A program made the translations under genes and the position numbers. Shown here one piece after another: positions 37,302-45,919 of a stretch of DNA of 64,000 nt. Each line of letters opens with the position of its first letter. Position 1 is the first letter of the stretch. The DNA lies in assembly GCA_963725895.1 (NCBI GenBank), contig CAVSAJ010000001.1:868001-932000 (forward strand), given 5' to 3'. The DNA comes from Bog-473 sp963725895 (lineage in GTDB: Bacteria; Actinomycetota; Acidimicrobiia; Acidimicrobiales; RAAP-2). The notes under the pieces are model-generated. The model saw nothing but the letters and a program-made list of their open reading frames with translations. It did no database searches and was not told the origin of the DNA.

Positions 37302-38786
37302 GTGAAGCTGGGCATCGGCGCCCGGATCACGGCCGTCTTCGGTCTCGGTGCGCTGCTGCTGTCGATACTGATGGGTGGACTCTCGTACTTCACCGTCCGC
37401 CACTACCTGCTGGCCGGGCGCGAGTCGGCCGCGCAGCATCAGGCGTTCAACAATGCGTTGATCGTCCGCACCCAGTTGGAGACGGGCTACACGGCGTACA
37501 CCACCCTTTTGACCAACATCGACTTCGGGTCGGACGCCCACTCGGTGCTCTACCACCAGGCGAAGTTCTACGACTCGTCTCTCTCCATCACGGCGGCGTC
37601 GATCCCCCCCGCGTTGCGCAGGGACGTGCTGGTCGGGATCGCGGCCACCCAGACGTTCCGTTCCAGCCAGGGCACCACCGAGATCGTCGTGGGTGTGCCC
37701 ATCCCCTCTGTCCACGCCGACTATTTCGAGGTCTTCGATCTCTCCGACCTCGACCACACGCTCCGGGTCCTCGGGCTGACCCTCCTGGTGGCCGGCGTGG
37801 TCACGACGGTCCTCGGCATCGCGCTCGGCCGTTTCGCGAGCGTGCGGTCCTTGCGGCCGCTGGCCGACGTCTCGCGGGCGGCCGGTGCCATCGCCAGCGG
37901 CGAGCTCGACACCCGCCTCGACGCCGACGCGGCGGACCCGGACCTCGAGGGGTTGACAAAGTCGTTCAACGCGATGGTGGACCAGCTCCAGGAGCGGATC
38001 GAGCGCGAGGCCCGCTTCAACTCCGACGTGAGCCACGAGCTGCGCTCCCCGCTCACCACCCTGGCTGCCGCCCTCGAGGTGCTCGAGGCCGACCACGATC
38101 AGCTCCCACCACGCTCCCAACGCGCGCTCCAACTCCTGAGCGACGACCTCCACCGATTCCAGCGCATGGTGGGTGACTTGCTCGAGATGTCGCGGGCCGA
38201 CGCCGGCTCCGCCGACGTGTTCCTCGAAGAGGTCGACGTATCCGAATTGGTGCAGCGCTCCGTCGAAATCGGGTTCGGGCACATGGACGGACCCCGGCAA
38301 GACGCTGGGAACGGCGTGGCGGCTGGGAACGGCGCGGCGGCTGGGCCACCCCGGGTGCGGATCGATCCCGCAGTACGAGGCTGGCGGGTGGGCGTCGACA
38401 AACGCCGCTTCGAACGCGTCATGGTGAACCTGATGGAGAACGCGGCGCACTACGGAGGCGGGGTCACCGAGATCGCCGTCACCCCCGGAACGGGAGAGCA
38501 CGTCGAGGTCACGGTGGACGACGCCGGCCCGGGGATCGATCCCCTCGAGCGCCTGAAGATCTTCGAACGCTTCTATCGCGGCTCGGCCTCGGGGCGCCGG
38601 GGCGCCGGTTTCGGAACGGGCCTCGGCCTGGCGCTCGTCGCGGAGCACATGCGGGTGATGCAAGGCGACGTGCGGGTGGAATCCGCCCCGGCCGGCGGCG
38701 CGCGGTTCGTGCTCACGCTGCCCGTGCTCGCGGAGGACGATCTCGACGACGGCCCCCGCGACGCCTATGCCGAGGGCCTCGAGTGA
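37302..38786 (+). CDS. mtrB: Sensor histidine kinase, MtrB-like
   Basis: A 494-residue membrane kinase. Two membrane helices (about 8-30 and 155-178) flank an extracytoplasmic sensor of about 125 residues. HAMP follows at 178-230, then DHp with the phosphorylated His245 in SHELRSPL, and the ATPase domain with NLMENAAHYGG (N box), DDAGPGID (G1) and GFGTGLGLAL (G2). It begins at a GTG one base after the regulator's stop, and its end overlaps the lipoprotein start (GTGA). It presumably phosphorylates the regulator at 36617. Confidence 0.9.
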   Translation: MKLGIGARITAVFGLGALLLSILMGGLSYFTVRHYLLAGRESAAQHQAFNNALIVRTQLETGYTAYTTLLTNIDFGSDAHSVLYHQAKFYDSSLSITAASIPPALRRDVLVGIAATQTFRSSQGTTEIVVGVPIPSVHADYFEVFDLSDLDHTLRVLGLTLLVAGVVTTVLGIALGRFASVRSLRPLADVSRAAGAIASGELDTRLDADAADPDLEGLTKSFNAMVDQLQERIEREARFNSDVSHELRSPLTTLAAALEVLEADHDQLPPRSQRALQLLSDDLHRFQRMVGDLLEMSRADAGSADVFLEEVDVSELVQRSVEIGFGHMDGPRQDAGNGVAAGNGAAAGPPRVRIDPAVRGWRVGVDKRRFERVMVNLMENAAHYGGGVTEIAVTPGTGEHVEVTVDDAGPGIDPLERLKIFERFYRGSASGRRGAGFGTGLGLALVAEHMRVMQGDVRVESAPAGGARFVLTLPVLAEDDLDDGPRDAYAEGLE

Positions 38787-39380
38787 GACGTCCGCTGCTC
38801 GTGGCCGCGCTGCTCGCACTCGCCGTCGCCGCGGCTGGATGCGCCATCCCGACGCAGGGTTCGCCGAGCACGATCTCGAACTCCAAGGTTCCCTTCAACT
38901 TGATGGATCCCCACCCGCCCACGACGACGACCACACAACCGAGCGCGTCGTCCTACGTGCCCGTCAAGGTCTACTTCCTCACTGCAACCGACCAACTCGT
39001 GGCGGCTCCACGCGTCGTGCCTCCCCCGGCGCCCCTGATCGCCGTGATCAGGGCACTGCTGGGCGGTGTGACGAGGTCTGAGACCGCCGAGAACCTCTCC
39101 ACCGCCATCCCGAGCAATGTGACCGTCCTCAGCGTGTCCACGCAGCCCGGCAACATCGTCACGGTGAACCTCAACAGCGCCTTCGGAGAGATCAGCGGCA
39201 CCCAACACCGAGCTCGCGGTCGGGCAGATCGTGTGGACGGTGACGAACGAGGTCGGGCCGACGACCGGGATCGTCTTCGAGATCGAGGGGCAGCAGACCA
39301 GCGTGCCGATCGCCAACGGCTCGCTCGTCACCGGGCCTGTCTACCTGCTCCAGTTCTTCAACCCCGCGCCGCCGGCCTGA
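38783..39380 (+). CDS. Short LpqB-like GerMN lipoprotein (frameshifted)
   Basis: A lipoprotein signal (positively charged MRRPLL, hydrophobic stretch, AAAGC lipobox with the Cys near residue 21) precedes a single GerMN domain (VPVKVYFLTATDQLVAAPR, VTVLSVSTQPGNIVTVNLNSAF, in parts). After FGEISGT the frame diverges; removing one C from CCC near 39200 restores TELAVGQIVWTVTNEVGPTTGI to a stop at 39380. The repaired length is about 198 residues, far shorter than the 580-residue LpqB of mycobacteria, which adds a beta-propeller. By position it is the accessory lipoprotein of the MtrAB-like system. Confidence 0.75.
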
Positions 39381-39463
39381 GCCTGGTCTGGCTCAGCGAG
39401 AGCGCCGTCGCCTCTCGGGGCAGCGGCGCGTCAGCGGCCGAGGAGCGGTCGTTCGACCGGTGC

Positions 39464-39843
39464 TCAGCCGGCGTGTTCGACGTCGCGGCGCCACGGCACG
39501 CGGGGTGCGCCGGACCACAGATGCTCGAGGTCGTAGTAGTCCCGCGTGTCCTGCAGGAACACGTGCGCGATGAAGTCGCCGTAGTCCATGAGCACCCAGG
39601 TGGCGTCCTGCAGGCCCTCGATGCGCGTCGGCGCGACGCCGTGCGCCTGCTTCGACTCCGCGCTCGATCTCCTCGACCAGCGTCCGTACGTGGCGCGTGT
39701 TCTGCGCGCTGGTGATGACGAACGCGTCGACGACACCGAAGAGCTCGGTCATCCCGAGCACGACCGTGTCGCGACCCGAGCTTGGCATCGGCCGACTCTG
39801 CTGCGGTCGCTGCAGCCGCTGGCAGCTGGACCTGCACGTCCAA
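39464..39843 (-). CDS. rsfS: Ribosomal silencing factor RsfS (frameshifted)
   Basis: Blocks subunit joining by binding L14. The family sequence is split over frames: AAESADAKLG, then DTVVLGMTELFGVVDAFVITSAQNTRHVRTLVEEIE in pieces, then GVAPTRIEGLQDATWVLMDYGDFIAHVFL and YYDLEHLW to the stop at 39464. The indels are near 39780 (a GGG run) and near 39665. The start is probably a TTG at 39843, 9 bases after the small membrane gene. The nadD-rsfS pairing is the usual one. Confidence 0.85.
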
Positions 39844-39852
39844 CCCGCGAGC

Positions 39853-39993
39853 TCAATGGAGCACGTCCAAGATCCCTACCGTGAACCCGAAGGCGGCTAC
39901 AAGGATGGAGCACCCGACGATCGCCCAACGCTGACGGGAACGGCGTGCCAGCTTGAGTTCGGCGCGGCGATCGGCCCGGCGCTGGACCTGCAC
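39853..39993 (-). CDS. Tiny single-helix membrane protein, hypothetical
   Basis: A 46-codon frame from a GTG at 39993: a basic amphipathic start (RRADRRAELKLARRSRQR) followed by one hydrophobic helix (WAIVGCSILVAAFGFTVGIL) and a short LDVLH tail. The basic-then-hydrophobic design suggests a real membrane protein with its N-terminus in the cytosol. It is between nadD and rsfS, where many actinobacteria carry a LytR-type gene. I do not recognise a family. There is no strong ribosome site, and an indel upstream could hide a longer N-terminus. Confidence 0.4.
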   Translation of the reverse strand: MQVQRRADRRAELKLARRSRQRWAIVGCSILVAAFGFTVGILDVLH

Positions 39994-40060
39994 AGGTAAC
40001 GCTTTGGCAGCCGCGTGGGGACTGTCCGACAGCTCCGTCCTCGCCAGCCATGGCGCTCAT

Positions 40061-40675
40061 TCAGGGCACAGCGTACATACCCCGGCGGCGAATGCAACGG
40101 ATCACGGCCTCAGGCACCAAACCCTCGACTGGCTCGCCTGCGGCCAGCCGGTCGCGGACGTCGGAGCTCGAGACGGCAACCTGAGGGCCGTCCACCCGCT
40201 CGACCCGCCACCCGGGCGGGATCTCGGGGGCGGTCCCAGTCGGACGGGACACGACGGCGAGGGTGACCAGGCGGCGCAGATCGCCCTCGCGATGCCAGCT
40301 CTGGAGCTCGGGGACCAGGTCAGCGCCTACGACCAGGTAGAGCTCGGCCGGCCGGCCACTCGCCTGCGCCGCGGCCAGGACCTCTTCGGCGGTGTCGACC
40401 GAATAGCTCGGACCGCCGCGGTCGATCTCGAGCCGGCTCGCCTCGGCACCGGGGACGGCCTCGGCAAGGGCCTTCGTCAACGCATAGCGGTCTTCCGCAT
40501 CGGACACCGCCCGTTGCCCCGACTTCTGCCACGGGTCGTTCGCCACGACGAGTAGCAGGCGATCCAGCTCGAGGCGCTCGATCACGGCGCGGGCCGCGGC
40601 GACGTGACCAAGGTGCGGCGGGTCGAACGTCCCCCCCAGGATCCCGATGCGGGTCGGCCGCTCAGGTGCCGGCAA
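40061..40675 (-). CDS. nadD: Nicotinate-nucleotide adenylyltransferase
   Basis: Makes deamido-NAD from nicotinate mononucleotide and ATP. The 204-residue protein has GILGGTFDPPHLGH near residue 12 (nucleotide-binding, with the HxGH) and the C-terminal VSSSDVRDRLAAGEPVEGLVPEAVI (in parts), which contains the ISSTxIR-like motif. Its first codons overlap the end of the LLM oxidoreductase gene by 14 bases, so they are probably co-transcribed. Confidence 0.94.
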   Translation of the reverse strand: MPAPERPTRIGILGGTFDPPHLGHVAAARAVIERLELDRLLLVVANDPWQKSGQRAVSDAEDRYALTKALAEAVPGAEASRLEIDRGGPSYSVDTAEEVLAAAQASGRPAELYLVVGADLVPELQSWHREGDLRRLVTLAVVSRPTGTAPEIPPGWRVERVDGPQVAVSSSDVRDRLAAGEPVEGLVPEAVIRCIRRRGMYAVP

Positions 40676-41593
40676 GTTCGGCGATCACCGGTACCAGCGC
40701 CTCCATCTCCGCCTCGTGCACGACGATGTAGCTGAAGCCGAGCGCCTCGCGCCGCGTGCGCAAGGTGTCGATGATCTCGGGGACCGAGCCAATGACGACA
40801 GCCGGTGCCGCGCGGAGCTGGTCCGGGGTCATGATTGAACAGGGGCGCCGTCGATTCGACGACCTCGGCTGCGTTCGGGACGACCTGCACGGCAACGGTC
40901 CAGCATTGGAGCTCGACCTCATCCGCGCGCTCGCCGGCGGCGTCGAGCGCCCAGCGCACTCGGTCGGCGTATTTGTCCACCACTGCTTCGGCCGCCACCT
41001 CGGGCCCGACGTAGCCGGCGGCGAGGCTCGGGACGATGCTGACGATGTCAGCATGGCGCCCCGCCAGTTCCAGGATGCGCCGGCTGCCGCCGCCAATCAC
41101 CAGCGGAGGTCCGCCCGGCGTCAACGGTGCGGGCGCTCCGACCACGTCGGTGACCCGATAGTGCGCGCCCTCGAACGTCACGCCGCCGGTCTCCCACATG
41201 GCGCGCATGATCTCGATGCCTTCGCTCAGCCGCGCGATGCGCAGCGGCAGGTGGGTCCATCGGGATCCCGGACTGGTCGTAGTCGACTCGCAGCCAGCCT
41301 GCGCCGAGGCCGAGCTCGAAGCGGCCCCCGGTCATCGCGTCGAGGGTGGCGGCCTCCTTGGCCACCAGCACGGGGTGTCGAAAATCGTTGTCGAGAACCA
41401 GCGTCCCAACCCGCAAGGTGACCGTGGCCTCGGCCGCCACGGCGAGTGCGACCATCGGCGCCCACTGGTCATCGAGGTGGTCGGGCACGTAGAGGGTCGC
41501 GTATCCGAGGTCTTCGGCCTTGCGCGCCAGGTCACGCCACTCGGCCGCCGTCTTCGTGCGCGACAGCTGGAGGGCGAAGCGGAAGGCTGCCAT
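40662..41593 (-). CDS. LLM-class F420-type flavin-dependent oxidoreductase (frameshifted)
   Basis: A luciferase-like monooxygenase fold of the F420-dependent group. From the ATG at 41593 the pieces are LARKAEDLGYATLYVPDHL, RVGTLVLDNDFRHPVLVAKEAATLD and GGRFELGLGAGW; then, in another frame, MWETGGVTFEGAHYRV and GPPLVIGGGSRRILELAGRHADI; then, in a third, VVIGSVPEIIDTLRTRREALGFSYIVVHE. Indels are near 41245-41260 and 40830-40840. The reassembled length is about 310 residues. It resembles the subgroup of putative F420 oxidoreductases of mycobacteria. The substrate is unknown. A TAGGAT box lies 8 bases before the ATG. Confidence 0.82.
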
Positions 41594-41601
41594 GAGCCGG
41601 G

Positions 41602-41619
41602 ATCCTACGGCGTTAACCT
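41602..41619. promoter_or_regulatory. Back-to-back -10 boxes between LLM gene and aroG
   Basis: In the 32-base divergent gap, TAGGAT (minus strand, 41602-41607) lies 8 bases before the LLM ATG, and TAACCT (plus strand, 41614-41619) lies 6 bases before the aroG GTG. There is no room for a ribosome-binding leader on either side, so both mRNAs are probably leaderless. Confidence 0.5.
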
Positions 41620-41625
41620 GTTGCG

Positions 41626-42984
41626 GTGACGAGCCGCCCCGAGACTTCCTCCTGGAGCGCCGCGTCCTGGCGGACGTTTCCCGCGGCCCAGCAGCCAGAG
41701 TGGCCCGACGCCGACGCGCTCAAGCGCGCCGAGGCTCGGTTGTCCACGCTGCCGCCGCTGGTCTTCGCCGGCGAAGCCAGGCTGTTGATGTCACAGCTGG
41801 CTGACGTCGCGGACGGCAACGCGTTTCTGCTCCAGGCGGGCGACTGTGCGGAGTCGTTCGCCGAGTTCACCGCCGACTCCATCCGGGACAAACTGAAGAT
41901 CATCCTGCAGATGGCCGTCGCGCTGACCTACGCGGCCGGCGTGCCGGTGGTGAAGGTGGGCCGGATCGCCGGCCAGTTCGCCAAGCCCCGCTCGGCTGGC
42001 ACCGAGCGCGTCGGCGACGTGGAGCTGCAGTCGTTCCGAGGCCACATGATCAACGATGAGGCGTTCGAGGCCGACGCACGCACGCCGGATCCCGAGCGGC
42101 TTGTCGCCGCGTACCAACAATCGGCTTCGACGCTCAACCTGCTGCGCGCCTTCACCAAGGGCGGGTTTGCGGACCTGTCGCAGGTGCACCTTTGGAACCA
42201 GCAGTTCGTCGCGTCGTCATCGGAAGGTCGGCGCTACGAACTCATCGCGTCGGAGATCGACCGCGCACTTCGCTTCATGGCCGCGTGCGGCATCAACCTC
42301 GGGGCGGAGGAGGGACTCCACGAGGTCGACTTCTTCACGAGTCACGAGGCGCTCATCCTCCCCTACGAAGAGTGCCTGACGCGCATGGACTCGCTCACCC
42401 AAGACTGGTACGACTGCTCGGCGCACATGGTCTGGGTGGGTGACCGCACCCGCCAGCTCGACGGAGCCCATCTCGAATTCCTCTCGGGAATCAACAATCC
42501 TGTGGGCGCCAAGATCGGACCGAGCTGCTCGCCCAAGGAAGTCGTGGCGCTGTGCGAGCGGCTGAATCCGGACCGCCTGGCCGGTCGGATGACGCTCATC
42601 ACCAGGCTCGGCGCCACCAAGATCGCCGATCTCCTGCCGCCAATCGTGCGCGCCGTGGAATCGGAGGGGCATCCGGTCGTCTGGGCCTGCGACCCCATGC
42701 ACGGCAATACCTTCACGAGTGAGGGCGGTCGCAAGACCAGGCGATTCGACGACATCCTGGCCGAGCTGCGCACGTTCTTCGACGTGCACCGCGACGAAGG
42801 CACCTGGCCCGGTGGCCTCCACATCGAGCTCACGGGGGACGACGTCACCGAATGCCTCGGCGGGGCCGAGGAGATACTCGAGGGCGATCTCGACGACCGC
42901 TACACGACGACCTGCGACCCGCGGCTCAACGCCCGGCAGTCGTTGGACCTTGCCTTCCGCGTGGCGGAGCTCCTCAGAAGTTGA
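41626..42984 (+). CDS. aroG: Class II 3-deoxy-7-phosphoheptulonate (DAHP) synthase
   Basis: The first shikimate-pathway step, joining phosphoenolpyruvate and erythrose 4-phosphate. The 452-residue plant/actinobacterial class II enzyme is complete: LLQAGDCAESFAEF, VGRIAGQFAKPRS, LVAAYQQSASTLNLLRAFTKGGFADL (in parts), FFTSHEALILPYEE, SHMVWVGDRTR-like AHMVWVGDRTR, GPSCSPKEVV and CDPMHGNTF. It starts at a GTG with a -10-like box 6 bases upstream. Its stop overlaps the TTG start of the next gene. Confidence 0.96.
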   Translation: MTSRPETSSWSAASWRTFPAAQQPEWPDADALKRAEARLSTLPPLVFAGEARLLMSQLADVADGNAFLLQAGDCAESFAEFTADSIRDKLKIILQMAVALTYAAGVPVVKVGRIAGQFAKPRSAGTERVGDVELQSFRGHMINDEAFEADARTPDPERLVAAYQQSASTLNLLRAFTKGGFADLSQVHLWNQQFVASSSEGRRYELIASEIDRALRFMAACGINLGAEEGLHEVDFFTSHEALILPYEECLTRMDSLTQDWYDCSAHMVWVGDRTRQLDGAHLEFLSGINNPVGAKIGPSCSPKEVVALCERLNPDRLAGRMTLITRLGATKIADLLPPIVRAVESEGHPVVWACDPMHGNTFTSEGGRKTRRFDDILAELRTFFDVHRDEGTWPGGLHIELTGDDVTECLGGAEEILEGDLDDRYTTTCDPRLNARQSLDLAFRVAELLRS

Positions 42985-44538
42985 TTCGCCGGTTCCTCCT
43001 CGCCGCGCTCGCGATGGCGCTGCCGGTCCTCGCGGTCGTCGCCACGGCTGCGCTGCCGGCGGCCTCACCGCCCGCGTCGGCCCAGCCCAGCCAGTCGGCG
43101 CCCGCGTACTGGCTGGTTGCGTCCGACGGCGGCATCTTCGCCTTCGGCGGCGCGCCCTACTACGGCTCCACAGGCGGCATGGTGCTCAACAAGCCGGTGG
43201 TGGGGATGGCGTCGACACCCGACGGGGGCGGCTACTGGCTGGTGGCCTCCGATGGCGGCGTGTTCTCCTACGGCGACGCCGGCTTCTACGGCAGCACCGG
43301 GAGCATGGTGCTCAACAGGCCGGTGGTCGGCATGGCCGCGGTTCCCGGAGGCGGCGGCTACTGGCTGGTGGCCTCCGACGGCGGCATCTTCTCGTTCGGC
43401 ACCGCACAGTTCTACGGCTCCACGGGGAGCATGGTGCTCAACAAGCCGGTTGTCGGGATGGCCGCGACCGCGGATGGTGGCGGGTACTGGTTGGTCGCCT
43501 CCGACGGCGGCATCTTCGCCTACGGCGACGCCGCGTTCCACGGCAGCACCGGCAGCCTGGTACTGAACAAGCCGGTCGTCGGCATGATGCGCCGGCCCGG
43601 GCGGTGCCGGCTACTTCCTCGTCGCCTCCGACGGCGGCATTTTCTCCTTCGGCTCGGCACCGTTCTTCGGCTCGCTCGGCGGCGTGCCGCATCAAGCACC
43701 CGATCGTGGCCGCCGCGGCCACGCCGACCTTCAACGGGTATTGGTTCACGGATTCAGCGCGGACTGGTCTCGAATTTCGGGCAGGCCAGCTATTACGGCT
43801 CCGCGCCCTCACCCTTGTTCAGACCCATCGTCGGCATGGCCGAGGCGCCTGGGACCGGGGCTTTCGTAGGCGGGACCTATCCGTCAGGCTCCTACGGCTA
43901 CGACATCAGCAATTACCAGTGCGACAACTTCCGACTGACCGACCACGCGACATCGGCATCGTCCAGGTGGACGGTGCATCGTCGTCCTACACGAACTCCG
44001 TGCCTCGCCCAGGAAGCAGCATGGGCGGGCGGCGGCCTCAACCTCTACACATACTTGAACTTACGGGGCCATCGGCCGTGAGCGAGCCCTCGGTGGCAAC
44101 TGCGACGCGGCATGTAATGCCGGATATCAGGCCGGCATCTATGCATACAACGACGCGTCAGGCGGCGGGCGTCAACACCGGCGTGCCGTGGTGGCTCGAC
44201 GTGGAAACAAGCAACATCTCGGCGTGGTCGCAGCAGCACGCATGAGAACGCCTACTTCGTGCAGGGCGCTCTCAACGCCCTCCACAGACCGAGGGCGTGG
44301 CCGACGTCGGGATCTACGCGAGCCCCGGCGTCTGGAACACGCATCGTCGGGGACTACCAGCCCGACGTGCCGTACTGGATGGCGATTGGACTGGAAGCGG
44401 ACCGGGCAAGTTGCGGCGACTACTGGAACTTTGCGAGCCAGCAACCAACTGCCCACCGGCCCGCTCGAGATCGTGCAGTACTACACTGGCCGGTTCCGGG
44501 CAGCCCAGGCAACATACGACGACGACTACGCCTGCTAA
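42981..44538 (+). CDS. Secreted WLVASDGG-repeat protein with C-terminal GH25-like domain (multiply frameshifted)
   Basis: The TTG at 42981 overlaps the aroG stop and gives MIRRFLLAALAMALPVLAVV, a Sec signal ending near ASAQ. Residues about 40-215 are repeats of 42 residues (YWLVASDGG...GSTGSMVLNKPVVGMAA). After about 43590 the sequence runs through all three frames, but conserved pieces can be followed: YFLVASDGGIFSFGSAPFFGS, SYGYDISNYQCDNF, GVPWWLDVETSNISAWSQQ, VADVGIYASPGVWN, VPYWMA, GPLEIVQYYTGRF and a final DDDYAC at 44538. The C-terminal part resembles GH25/DUF1906-type lysozyme-like barrels, so cell-wall binding or hydrolysis is possible. At least five indels are needed. Confidence 0.65.
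43107..43650 (+). repeat. 126-bp (42-residue) coding repeat array
   Basis: Copies begin with TACTGGCTGGT-like sequence at 43107, 43233, 43359 and 43485, with a more diverged fifth near 43611. Each encodes a WLVASDGG strand, an aromatic F.YGDA.F.GSTGS turn and a LNKPVVGM strand, suggesting a beta-propeller or solenoid-like fold. Confidence 0.85.
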
Positions 44539-45320
44539 GGCGGGTACTGCCAGAAGATCTCGACCCGGGTGAGCACACGGGCCTCGTCGAAGACGAAGGC
44601 ATACGCCTCTTCGAGATGGAGCGCCCGGTCCGGATATTCGAGATGCTCGGTCACGCGTGCGAATGCCGACCGCCGGTCGGGTGCGTAGACGATCCGGTGG
44701 ACCTCGTTGCCGTAGCGCTCCGGCACGCTGCGCGCCAGCAGTTCGAGGTACTCGGCGCGCCCGGTCACCTCGTCGCCGAGGGGGCCGACGCGCACGACGC
44801 CAGGCGCCAGCACCTCGCCCAGCGCGGCCCAGTTGCGGCCGCTCAGGTGCTCGAAGTACCTCTCGACCGGGCCATCGAGGCGCGGGTCGCGCCCTTCGAG
44901 CATGTTCTCTACCCGGCTCCGCATGTCGTCGCCGCTCGTGCCGAACTCGGCCAGTACCGACGCCACGATGCCCTCAGCGGGTGAGACCAGGCCCACAAGC
45001 AGGTGGTCGGTGTCGATGTCGTGGTCGCCGCGTGCCAGCGCCTCGCGCAACGATCGCTCCAGCACCCGCTTTGCTGTCGGCGTGAAAGGAGGAGAGCCGG
45101 GCGCGCCGTTGCCGCCCCCGACGAGCCGGTTCACCACTTCACGAGCGGGCTCGAGTGTGATCGTGGCCGACCCCAGCGCCCGGGCGGCGACGCCACGGCC
45201 TTCTGCGACCAGTCCGAGGAGAATGTGCTCGGATCCGATGTAGGGATGCCCGAGGAGGCGCGCCTCCTCCTGGGCCAGGACGAGGACCCGGCGGGCCCCG
45301 TTGGTGAAGCGTTCGAACAC
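44535..45320 (-). CDS. Clp N-terminal (Clp_R) domain fused to a SnoaL/NTF2-like domain
   Basis: From the GTG at 45320 the protein starts FERFTNGARRVLVLAQEEARLLGH, nearly identical in style to the start of ClpC, and holds both halves of a Clp_N repeat (HPYIGSEHILLGLVAEG; DTDHLLVGLVSPAEG), ending near residue 145. Instead of AAA+ domains, a second domain (about 155-261) follows with VERYFEHLSGRNWAALGEVLAPGVVR and EYLELLARSVPERYG, a SnoaL-like/NTF2 fold. The role is unknown; perhaps a substrate- or ligand-binding adaptor. The stop overlaps that of the convergent repeat gene (CTAA). A longer start at 45383 is less likely. Confidence 0.75.
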   Translation of the reverse strand: MFERFTNGARRVLVLAQEEARLLGHPYIGSEHILLGLVAEGRGVAARALGSATITLEPAREVVNRLVGGGNGAPGSPPFTPTAKRVLERSLREALARGDHDIDTDHLLVGLVSPAEGIVASVLAEFGTSGDDMRSRVENMLEGRDPRLDGPVERYFEHLSGRNWAALGEVLAPGVVRVGPLGDEVTGRAEYLELLARSVPERYGNEVHRIVYAPDRRSAFARVTEHLEYPDRALHLEEAYAFVFDEARVLTRVEIFWQYPP

Positions 45321-45384
45321 CGCACCAGGCTGCCACGCGGCGCCAGGGTGCTGCGTCCGCGCTGCGATCGTCGCGGGCAACACC

Positions 45385-45918
45385 TCACCCCAGTCCGGCG
45401 ATCGCCTCCCGGAGCCGTGCCGCGTTGTGCGCGACGGACTCGCCGGCGTCGAGTGCGACGTCGACGCCCTCCGGCGCGACCCACGACGCGCGCGACTGCG
45501 CCACGTGCTCCCAGTCGAGCTCGTACCAGTTCGGGATGCCGCGCCTGCGCCCCTCGACGCGGGAACGATGGAGGTTGACGTCGTCGCAGCTGGTCATGAC
45601 GACCAGACATGCCGCGTCCTCCTCGGCGGCCACGAGGCTCGTGCCCACGACCTCGGGGTCGCGGGCGACCCCGTCGAGCACCACCGACGAACCCCGCCTG
45701 AGCTGGGCGCGCGCGAGGGCCCACAGGAGGGACCACCCGACGACACGGTGGCCGGGTGGCTCCATCTCGTCGAGCGCGCGTTGGAGCTCCGGATAAGGCC
45801 GCAGGCCGCTCATCGCCCAGTCGTGCGCGAGCACCGGTGCGCCGAGCGCCTCGCCCGCAACCTCGGCCATCGTCGACTTGCCGGTCGCCTGCAGGCCGGT
45901 CACGAGGACGAGCAGCAC
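45385..45918 (-). CDS. P-loop kinase of the AAA_33/zeta-like type
   Basis: A 177-residue ATP-binding protein with Walker A GLQATGKST at residues 8-16, AHDWAMS (a DxD-like acceptor region) near residue 31, VVLDGVARD (Walker B-like) near 85 and an Arg-rich lid (RSRVEGRRRG) near 117. Such proteins phosphorylate small molecules or nucleotides; the substrate is not deducible. It is followed closely on both sides (gaps of 1 and 64 bases) by same-strand accessory genes. Confidence 0.75.
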   Translation of the reverse strand: MLLVLVTGLQATGKSTMAEVAGEALGAPVLAHDWAMSGLRPYPELQRALDEMEPPGHRVVGWSLLWALARAQLRRGSSVVLDGVARDPEVVGTSLVAAEEDAACLVVMTSCDDVNLHRSRVEGRRRGIPNWYELDWEHVAQSRASWVAPEGVDVALDAGESVAHNAARLREAIAGLG

Positions 45919-45919
45919 G

